The notes under the pieces are model-generated. The model was given only the letters and a program-made list of their open reading frames with translations, was not told the origin of the DNA and made no database searches. Shown here piece after piece: positions 39,744-45,836 of a DNA stretch of 45,836 nucleotides; the first letter of the stretch is position 1, and each line of letters opens with the position of its first letter. Origin of the DNA: Kumtagia ephedrae (GTDB taxonomy: Bacteria; Pseudomonadota; Alphaproteobacteria; Rhizobiales; Rhizobiaceae); the NCBI RefSeq assembly GCF_003012745.1, contig NZ_PXYK01000039.1:1-45836 (forward strand), in the 5' to 3' direction. The position numbers were made by a program, and so were the translations under genes.

Positions 39744-40796
39744 TCAGTCCTCCAGCGCGCCTTGCCGCGCGGTCGCGCTCGGGCCGTCGCCCACCAGCTT
39801 CAACAAATCCTCGCCGGCATGGGTCGTGCGCCGGCACACGCGCGTGAGGATGGTGCCCGACTGCGGCGCGAACACGTCGGTGCAGCCGCCGTCCTCGCCG
39901 GCCGCCTGGACGATGGTGGCCAGCCTGTCGCCGCGCCGGACCCGGTCACCGGGGATGACGTCGAACAGGATGGCGCCGGCGCATGGAGCGGTCACCACGT
40001 CGATGTGGTCGATCGGCGCGACCCGACCAGCAAACGGCCCGGGCGAGGCGAGGGTCGGGTCCTCGATCACGCCGCGCGCCACGAGCAGCCGGTACAGCCC
40101 TTCGGCATCCGCCGACGCCAGCTTGCGGTCGACATCGAGCAGGCCGCGATATTCGACCGTGGTCACGACCCGGCGGTCGAGACGGGCCTCGCCCGCAGGC
40201 ATCAGCAGGTAAGGATGCAGGGAGGCTTCGTCGAAGGAGGCACCGGAAGAACCTTCCCACAGGATCACCGCCGCCACGCCCATCGCCGCGGCGCAGTCGG
40301 CCATGGCTGGCCAGAGCGTGCTAGGCACGTAGAGATAGTCGACGCCCTCGTCGTCGCAGTGCAGGTCGAGCACGATGTCGTGCCCCATCGACAGGGCGAC
40401 CAGCCGCTGCTTCAGCCGCTGGTCCACCGTGCCGCCCGCGCTCTCTGCCAGGGCGGCCTCGGGCCGGTCGAGCAGCGGGAAATGCCGGTTGAAGTTGTCG
40501 CGGGTGCCGAGATGGAAGCGCCCCTGGATCTGGCCGAAGTGGTACTGGGCGCGGCCGACCGGGTTGGCATGCGGTACCACCGTGAGGCGGCCGCGCAGCC
40601 GGCCCTCCGCCTCGGCCTTGCGCAGCAGCGGCATCAGCGCGTCGACGGCGACGGTGCCGGGCAGCTCGCCGGCATGCAGCGCCGCCTGGATGTAGGCGGC
40701 GGGCGCGGCTTCGTCCGTTCCCTCGAAGCGGAACACGGGGAAGAAGTAGGCGACGCCCTCGGTGTCGCCCAAAATGGTCTCGATGCTCTTCTGCAT
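39744..40796 (-). CDS. Succinylglutamate desuccinylase / aspartoacylase family protein
   Basis: A 350-residue zinc hydrolase of the M14-like AstE/AspA family, which cleaves N-acylated amino acids or related amides. HAGELPGTV supplies the first metal ligands (H..E), PHANPVGRAQYH the second region, NRHFPLLDRP follows, and DIVLDLHCDDEG carries the third ligand histidine. A C-terminal barrel-sandwich-like tail (GDRVRRGDRLATIV, VFAPQSGTILTRV) is usual in this subgroup. ATG 40796 gives the natural N-terminus. It follows the phytase-like gene on the same strand after 135 bases. Confidence 0.85.
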   Translation of the reverse strand: MQKSIETILGDTEGVAYFFPVFRFEGTDEAAPAAYIQAALHAGELPGTVAVDALMPLLRKAEAEGRLRGRLTVVPHANPVGRAQYHFGQIQGRFHLGTRDNFNRHFPLLDRPEAALAESAGGTVDQRLKQRLVALSMGHDIVLDLHCDDEGVDYLYVPSTLWPAMADCAAAMGVAAVILWEGSSGASFDEASLHPYLLMPAGEARLDRRVVTTVEYRGLLDVDRKLASADAEGLYRLLVARGVIEDPTLASPGPFAGRVAPIDHIDVVTAPCAGAILFDVIPGDRVRRGDRLATIVQAAGEDGGCTDVFAPQSGTILTRVCRRTTHAGEDLLKLVGDGPSATARQGALED

Positions 40797-40931
40797 TGGT
40801 GTCACCCGACGAAAGCCGGGCGACAATGGCCGGTCCGGAAGCGGCCCGCAACGGCCGTGCCATGCCATCGGGTGGGCCAGCCGGGGCACAAGGGGAGGGC
40901 GGCGGCCGGAGCCGCCGCGCTCCGATGGCGA

Positions 40932-43130
40932 TCAATTCACCGCGGCAATGGTGCCGAGCCGCAGGAACAGCGTCTCGCCGGAAGAATCGTCCACGCCGTC
41001 ATTGTCGGTGACGACGAAGGCGTTGCCGGCCGCGTCGATGGTGAAACTCTCGATCTTGTCGACCACATAGCCGTTGGTCGCCGACTTGAGGTCGGGCAGC
41101 AGGTCGCGCACCAGCGTCTTGTCGACCACCGGCAATTCGCCGTCGAGCGGCGCCGGCTTGAAGGCGTCGAGCGACACCGCATAGAGCCTCTTCACCTTCG
41201 CCGCGTCGCCGATCAGGTTGTCGCGCTCGATGACGTAGAGCTTGCCGTCATGGGCGGTGATCTCCGACAGGCCGATCCAGCCGGCCTCGGTGGCGTCGAG
41301 CGGATAACGCACAGCCGACCATTCCTTGGTCGCCGGCTTGTAGGCGAGCAGTTTGGTCTGGCCCTTGGGATCATCCTTCCACCCGCGCTGGACAGCCATC
41401 ACCAGCGTCAGCTCGTCGCCCGAGCCGATGGTGGTGATGCCTTCGAGGCCGAAGCGGGTCTCGCCGGCGAGCAGCGCGGCCGGAAACGGGATCTCCTTGT
41501 CGATCGCGCCGTTGCCGTCGACATGGAAGATGCCGTGCGGCGTCATCTTGGCGCTATCCCCTTCATTGGCCAGCCAGAAGCCGCCCTCGCCGTCGGCGAC
41601 GATGCCTTCGAGGTCGAGCTTTTGCGCCGGATGGCCGCCGCGGGTAACGACGGTCTTGCCGGTGATGAGGGCCGGCGTCTGGCTGGCGTCGATGGTGAAG
41701 ATCGACGGGGCCGCCGAATAGACCGAATCCGACACCGCGTAGAGTTTGCCGACAGCCGCCGGATCGGCGGCGAGGCCGGAGAGCGCGCCCCAGCCGAGCG
41801 GCGTACCATCCTCGTTCGGCTGGGCGACGATCATCGGATAGGTGGCGGGGCCTTCGGCGCGCTCGTAGACCATGACGTGCGAACGAGCGAGGTTGTCCTC
41901 GCCGAGGTCGGTCTCGTTGGCGGTGATCAAAAGGTTGCGCGACGGAATGGCGACCAGCCCTTCCGGCCCGATGCCGGACGGCAGCACCTGCGCGAATTCC
42001 GGCACCGCGCCGGTGTCCTTGTATACGCCGATCAGCGAGCCGCGCTCGGAAGCGACGAAGAACAGGTTGTCGTCGCCGAAGGCGGCGGCCTCGAGACCTT
42101 CCGGCTCGTTGCCCTTCTTGTTGCGGTGCTCGGGATAGTGGCCGACTTTTGCGACCTCGTATTCGAAAGCCGGACCGGATTCGTAGACGACCTCGCCCTT
42201 CCTGCTGAAGATGGTGAAGCCGCGCGTGCCGCCCTTGTAGTCGCCTTCGTTGGCGACGACGAGCCGGTCGTTGTCGAGCCACTTCACCGCGTCGGGCTCG
42301 CGCGGCGTGGCCTTGACCTGGCCGTCGAAGGACAAGGCGCCGTCCTTCCTGGTGTCGACCTTATCGAGCTCGACCGATCCCGCCGAGAAATGCCCGACGA
42401 TCCTGGCCGAAGGGGCGTCGACGATGGCGATGTGGTTGTTCTCCTGCAGCGTCACGGCGATCTCGCCGGCGTCGTTGAAGGAGACGAATTCCGGCTCGGG
42501 ATCCTCCGGCGCCACCTCGGCGATCCCGGTGAGCTCGACGGTCTTCATGCCGGCGCAGTCCGGCACGCCGTCCTTCAGCGGAAGAATTTTCAGGTTGCCG
42601 GCGGGCATCTGCGGGATCTCGCCGTCGTTCAAGTCCTCGTCGCGCTCGTTCTCGATGGCAATGGCGAGCCATGCCTTGTCCCTGCTGACGGCGACCGAGT
42701 CCGGCTGGCCGCCGAGATCGCAGGCGGCTTCGACCGTCTTGCCGGCGAGATCGATCACCGACAGATTGCCGGAGGGCTCGGCCTTCGATTTGGACGTGTT
42801 GACGCCGGCCAGCACCTTGCCGCCGACCACGACAACCGATGTCGGCTCGCCGTCGATCTTCACATAGCCGCCGGCCTTCGGCGCCTTGGGATCGGTGATG
42901 TCGATGATGCCGATTCCGCCATGCGGGCTGTCGGAATAGACCAGCGTGTTGCCGTCCTCGCTGGCGGCAATGATCTCGGAGGAGGTGGGCGACTTGCGGT
43001 CGGCTTCCGGCAGGTTTTCGGCCACGGCGAACGTGGCGACGCGGTTGAACATCATATCGGCATGGGCGGGCAAGGCGGCGGAGGCGAGCAGCGTCGCCGT
43101 CAGCGCGAGCAGGCGCGGTTTCGTGGACAT
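40932..43130 (-). CDS. Secreted phytase-like esterase protein (PF13449-type), PHO-box controlled
   Basis: A 732-residue exported beta-propeller protein. The signal peptide (LLALTATLLASAALPAHA) ends near residue 24. The N-terminal half has LVIVD/choice-of-anchor-like blades (GIGIIDITDPKAPKAGGYVK, GNLSVIDLAGKTVEA). The C-terminal half resembles the 'esterase-like activity of phytase' domain (GNEPEGLEAAAFGDDNLFFV, KLDLEGIVADGEGGFWLANE, RFGLEGITTIG, DKIESFTIDAAGNAFVVTDN). GGGGAG precedes the ATG at 43130. A PHO box with 11-base periodicity lies ~48-87 bases upstream, which suggests induction under phosphate starvation and a phosphatase or phosphodiesterase role. Confidence 0.85.
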   Translation of the reverse strand: MSTKPRLLALTATLLASAALPAHADMMFNRVATFAVAENLPEADRKSPTSSEIIAASEDGNTLVYSDSPHGGIGIIDITDPKAPKAGGYVKIDGEPTSVVVVGGKVLAGVNTSKSKAEPSGNLSVIDLAGKTVEAACDLGGQPDSVAVSRDKAWLAIAIENERDEDLNDGEIPQMPAGNLKILPLKDGVPDCAGMKTVELTGIAEVAPEDPEPEFVSFNDAGEIAVTLQENNHIAIVDAPSARIVGHFSAGSVELDKVDTRKDGALSFDGQVKATPREPDAVKWLDNDRLVVANEGDYKGGTRGFTIFSRKGEVVYESGPAFEYEVAKVGHYPEHRNKKGNEPEGLEAAAFGDDNLFFVASERGSLIGVYKDTGAVPEFAQVLPSGIGPEGLVAIPSRNLLITANETDLGEDNLARSHVMVYERAEGPATYPMIVAQPNEDGTPLGWGALSGLAADPAAVGKLYAVSDSVYSAAPSIFTIDASQTPALITGKTVVTRGGHPAQKLDLEGIVADGEGGFWLANEGDSAKMTPHGIFHVDGNGAIDKEIPFPAALLAGETRFGLEGITTIGSGDELTLVMAVQRGWKDDPKGQTKLLAYKPATKEWSAVRYPLDATEAGWIGLSEITAHDGKLYVIERDNLIGDAAKVKRLYAVSLDAFKPAPLDGELPVVDKTLVRDLLPDLKSATNGYVVDKIESFTIDAAGNAFVVTDNDGVDDSSGETLFLRLGTIAAVN

Positions 43131-43177
43131 GGAGTCTCCCCTGAAATCTGGATGCCCGACCGCTTTGGGCGTGCGCT

Positions 43178-43217
43178 GTTGCAGCGCGATGACGGTCCGG
43201 TGACGGTTCGATGACAG
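43178..43217 (-). promoter_or_regulatory. PHO box (PhoB-binding tandem repeats)
   Basis: On the minus strand, 7-base units recur every 11 bases: CTGTCAT (43211-43217), CCGTCAC (43200-43206), CCGTCAT (43189-43195) and a weak CTGCAAC (43178-43184), each separated by four bases. The PhoB consensus is CTGTCAT-N4-CTGTCAT. The box points to the phytase-like gene, which starts at 43130. Confidence 0.78.
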
Positions 43218-43350
43218 TCCCCGCCGGTGCGATGTGGCCACCGTCCTGGCCCAGCGACCCGTGCCGTCAGCGCGTTGACACGCTGTCGGGAAAGTCGGTT
43301 CATCGGGCATGTTTCGGCCCAGCCGAGTGCACGCAACAGGGACGATGATG

Positions 43351-44121
43351 ATGAGTAAGCAGATCGAACAGGCGAAGACGTTCCGGGCGCTTCACGTGAA
43401 GGGCGATCCGGTCGTCCTCTACAACATCTGGGACCCGGGCAGCGCCAAGGCCGTCGCCGCGGCGGGCGCTAAGGCGATCGCGACGGGGAGCTGGCCGGTT
43501 GCGGCGGCCTTCGGCTTCGCCGATGGGGAAAAGATCCCGCTCGATCTTGCGCTGGACAACATCCGGCGCATCGTCGCGGCAGTCGACTTGCCGGTGACGA
43601 TCGACCTGGAGGGCGGTTACGGTGTAGAGCCGGCGGCCGTCGCGGCGACGGCGATGCGGGCGCTCGAGGCCGGCGCGGTCGGCTTCAATTTCGAGGACCA
43701 GGTCGTCGGCGGAAGCGGCCTCCACGACATCGCGGTGCAGGTGAAGCGGATCGCCGCCATCAAGGAGGCGGTCGACGCTTCGGGCATCCCGGCCTACATC
43801 AACGCGCGGACCGACATTTTTCTGAAGGCCAAACCGGACGAGCACAGCCCGGAATTGCTGGACCACGCGATCGAGCGGGCCGGCGCCTACGAACAGGCTG
43901 GCGCCACCGGCTTCTTTGCGCCCGGCCTCGGCGACGAGCGCCTGATCGAAAAACTGTGCGCGGCGACGGCGCTGCCGGTCAACATCATCGCCCTGGCGCA
44001 TGTGCCGCCGCGCCGGCGGCTGGCCGAGCTCGGCGTCTCCCGCATCAGCTACGGGCCGGTGCCCTACCGCAAGATGGCGGCGTGGCTGGAAGACCAGGCG
44101 CGGCAGGCGATCTCGGGTTAG
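43351..44121 (+). CDS. PEP mutase / isocitrate lyase family protein
   Basis: A 256-residue TIM-barrel C-C bond lyase of the phosphoenolpyruvate mutase/isocitrate lyase superfamily. VVLYNIWDPGSAKAVAAAGA is the opening strand-helix, PVTIDLEGGYG holds the Mg-binding Asp/Glu, and GAVGFNFEDQVVGGSGLHD the next metal-loop Glu. Residues NARTDIFL and GATGFFAPGL follow. Members include carboxyvinyl-carboxyphosphonate mutase, oxaloacetate hydrolase and 2-methylisocitrate lyase. The Cys of true isocitrate lyases is not seen, so the reaction is open. ATGs at 43345, 43348 and 43351 are in frame; AGGGA spacing favours 43351. Confidence 0.86.
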   Translation: MSKQIEQAKTFRALHVKGDPVVLYNIWDPGSAKAVAAAGAKAIATGSWPVAAAFGFADGEKIPLDLALDNIRRIVAAVDLPVTIDLEGGYGVEPAAVAATAMRALEAGAVGFNFEDQVVGGSGLHDIAVQVKRIAAIKEAVDASGIPAYINARTDIFLKAKPDEHSPELLDHAIERAGAYEQAGATGFFAPGLGDERLIEKLCAATALPVNIIALAHVPPRRRLAELGVSRISYGPVPYRKMAAWLEDQARQAISG

Positions 44122-44171
44122 GTCCGTATTGCAGGGGCACCCGTCGCTCCATCAACGGCGCGTTTGGCCGG

Positions 44172-45254
44172 CTATGGCTCACCGGCGGGGCGAAGCACGT
44201 CCTCGACAAGTTTTCCCGGGCTGGCCGGGCGCTCGAGTTGCTCGAACGTGCATTGCCGCGGCGCCTTGTCGGGCCGCCAACGCAGCAGTTTTGTGCCGTG
44301 GCGGAAACGGTCGCCGGTCACGTGGTCGTAACGCACCTCGACCACCAGCTCGTGCCGCAGCGGCTCCCACTCGCCCGAGCGCTCGGTCGACCAGCGGCTC
44401 GGCCCGCCGGGGGCGTTGCCGGTGAAGCCCGGCGGGCCCTTCAGCGTTTCCAGCCTTGCGGTCAGGGATGCGCGCTCCTCGGCAGCAATCGAGGAAGTGA
44501 AGCCGACATGATGGAGCAACCCGGCGCGATCGAACAGGCCGAGCAGCAGCGAGCCGACATGGCGGGCGTTGGCGGCGTAGCGGAAGCCGCCCACCACGCA
44601 GTCGGCGGTGCGCAGGCGCTTGACCTTCAGCATGGCCCGTTCGCCACTTTCATAGGGCCCACCGAGCCGCTTGGCGACGACCCCGTCGAGCGCGCCGCCG
44701 GCGCGGTCCAACCACCCGGAAGCGACGCGCCTGTCCCGCGTCATCGGCGACAGCCGGAAGCCGGGTGCGCCGGCGATTGCGGCGAAGAACCGTTCGAGCT
44801 CGGCGCGGCGGCGCGTCAGGGGAGAAGTCAGCAGCGAAAACCCGCGTTCCGTGCCGAGCATGTCGAACAGGATGAAGGTGGCCGGCGTCTCGCGCGACAA
44901 TTTCCGGATGCGGCTCTCCGCCGGATGCAGCCGCATCTGCAAGGCGTCGAAGGACAGGTGACCGCGCTCGGTCACGACAAGTTCGCCGTCAACGATGAAT
45001 TGTCCGGCCGTCAACGAGCGGATGGCGTCCACCACTTCCGGAAAAAAGCGGCCGAGCGGCTTGCCGGATTTTGCCCTGAGATCGACATTGTCGCCCGAGC
45101 GGTAGGCGATGCAGCGGAAACCGTCCCATTTCGGCTCGAACTGCCATCCCGGCTCGTCGGGCAGCGCCTCGACGAGCTTCGCCTCCATCGGTTGGATCAG
45201 CCGAAACGGGCTTTCGCCGCCGGCTCGTTCCGTCGCGGCATGGATTTGGGGCAT
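44172..45254 (-). CDS. ATP-dependent DNA ligase (LigC-like, stand-alone)
   Basis: A 360-residue ATP-dependent DNA ligase. Motif I with the adenylated lysine is EPKWDGFRCIAY near residue 40. FIVDGELVV is motif III, LDGVVAKRLGGPY is motif IV and MLKVKRLRTADCVVGGF is motif V; an OB-fold domain with VVEVRYDHVTGDRFRHGT follows. It lacks the polymerase and phosphoesterase domains of LigD, and there is no ku gene beside it, so it resembles LigC-type accessory ligases. The start at 45254 follows GGAGG. Confidence 0.9.
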   Translation of the reverse strand: MPQIHAATERAGGESPFRLIQPMEAKLVEALPDEPGWQFEPKWDGFRCIAYRSGDNVDLRAKSGKPLGRFFPEVVDAIRSLTAGQFIVDGELVVTERGHLSFDALQMRLHPAESRIRKLSRETPATFILFDMLGTERGFSLLTSPLTRRRAELERFFAAIAGAPGFRLSPMTRDRRVASGWLDRAGGALDGVVAKRLGGPYESGERAMLKVKRLRTADCVVGGFRYAANARHVGSLLLGLFDRAGLLHHVGFTSSIAAEERASLTARLETLKGPPGFTGNAPGGPSRWSTERSGEWEPLRHELVVEVRYDHVTGDRFRHGTKLLRWRPDKAPRQCTFEQLERPASPGKLVEDVLRPAGEP

Positions 45255-45360
45255 GGCGCCTCCTTCGTCCACAACCGCCCAGGCGCAGCCACGGTTCCGA
45301 CCACGGCCTCATCGGTGACGACGCATGGCGGCGGCAGAACGCGCCGCCATGCACGGCCCC

Positions 45361-45836
45361 TCAGAACAGCCCCTCGATCTGCCCCTCTTCGTTGAGGAAG
45401 ATCTTCTCGGAGGATGGTGCCTTGGGCAGGCCGGGCATGGTCATGATCTCGCCGCAGATCGCCACCACGAAGCCGGCGCCGGCGGCCAGTCGCACCTCGC
45501 GCACCGGCACCACATGGCCGGTCGGCGCGCCCCTGAGGTTGGGGTCGGTCGAGAACGAATACTGGGTTTTCGCCATGCACACCGGCAATTTGCCGTAGCC
45601 GGCGTCCTCCCATGCCTTCAGCTGGTCGCGCACGCTCTTGTCGGCGATCGCCTCCGAGCCGCGGTAGATGCGCTTGACGATGGTGTCGATCTTGTCGAAC
45701 AGCCGGACATCGTCGGCATAGAGCGGCGCGAACTGCGAGGCGCCGCTCTCGGCGAGCTGCACCACCTTGTTGGCGAGCGCCTCGATGCCGGCCGAACCCT
45801 CGGCCCAGTGGCGGCACAGAACCGCCTCCTCGCCCA
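45361..45836 (-). CDS. fhs: Formate-tetrahydrofolate ligase, C-terminal part
   Basis: The frame is open from the right window edge to a stop at 45361 and gives the last ~158 residues of Fhs, which joins formate to tetrahydrofolate using ATP to make 10-formyl-THF for C1 metabolism. [40 protein letters not shown] and the ending [12 protein letters not shown] are highly conserved in this enzyme. The N-terminal part lies outside the window. It precedes the DNA ligase gene on the same strand (106-base gap). Confidence 0.95.
   Translation of the reverse strand, partial: GEEAVLCRHWAEGSAGIEALANKVVQLAESGASQFAPLYADDVRLFDKIDTIVKRIYRGSEAIADKSVRDQLKAWEDAGYGKLPVCMAKTQYSFSTDPNLRGAPTGHVVPVREVRLAAGAGFVVAICGEIMTMPGLPKAPSSEKIFLNEEGQIEGLF

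Noticed and set aside
39627-43214. Plus-strand frame of 1195 codons over the aspartoacylase-like and phytase-like genes
   Set aside because: The length comes from high GC and the codon bias of the two minus-strand genes; the translation has no family signature and crosses repeats.
1-45836. CRISPR arrays, prophage or defence-system clusters
   Set aside because: No regularly spaced direct repeats, cas-like genes, phage structural genes or integrase were seen in any frame.

Overview
The window is a high-GC chromosomal segment of an alphaproteobacterium of the order Hyphomicrobiales (Rhizobiales), most likely a Mesorhizobium-type member of the Phyllobacteriaceae. The call rests on the alphaproteobacterial cell-cycle set chpT, ctrA, fliJ and sciP in one 4 kb block, the fused rhizobial anthranilate synthase TrpE(G) behind a WWW leader peptide, GANTC (CcrM-type) sites, and abundant short palindromic repeats. 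Gene identities come from reading translations and motifs; no database search was possible.

Layout, left to right. Positions 1-125 hold the last codons of an IS630-type transposase; the element ends at the stop codon of the next gene. Positions 123-5958 (minus strand) form a seven-gene operon: a betaine/osmoprotectant-type ABC importer (binding protein, two permeases, ATPase), a half-size luciferase-like protein, a full-length flavin monooxygenase and a hydratase/FAH-fold enzyme. Five of the six gene junctions overlap, so import and breakdown of one unknown organic compound is the simplest reading. Positions 5959-8400 are an islet of lower apparent GC on the 3' side of a tRNA-Met gene, with a secreted ClpP-like/LprI fusion protein and a decayed or overlapping hypothetical pair. 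A Gfo/Idh/MocA oxidoreductase, a coiled-coil membrane protein and a DUF1134 protein lead into the cell-cycle block (12237-15981): chpT, a single-domain response regulator, ctrA, fliJ, a pqiA-like gene and sciP.

Positions 16252-27209 hold housekeeping and stress genes: mnmA, a TrmH-family RNA methyltransferase, a HugZ-like haem/flavin protein, an SDR, a GNAT protein, a glutathionyl-hydroquinone reductase, an ion-channel-like protein, a divergent EamA exporter/MocR regulator pair, a Nudix hydrolase, a metallophosphoesterase and a membrane-anchored hypothetical protein. Positions 27558-37557 contain leuA with a candidate leucine leader peptide, a DUF2156 protein, an AbrB-type membrane protein, a MoaD-like/Asp-box protein pair, a VOC protein, a cation diffusion facilitator and trpE(G) with its trpL attenuator. 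Positions 37717-45836 contain a diguanylate cyclase, a repeat-rich intergenic region, an aspartoacylase-like hydrolase, a secreted phytase-like protein with a PHO box, a PEP-mutase/isocitrate-lyase family protein, a stand-alone ATP-dependent DNA ligase and the 3' end of fhs.

The strongest regulatory observations are: trpL and a candidate leuL with the same promoter spacing (17-bp spacer, then 7 nt to an AUG, implying leaderless leader-peptide RNAs); seven GANTC sites in 260 bp between ctrA and fliJ; an 11-bp-periodic PHO box before the phytase-like gene; and two 140-bp inverted-repeat elements of identical length that look like REPINs.
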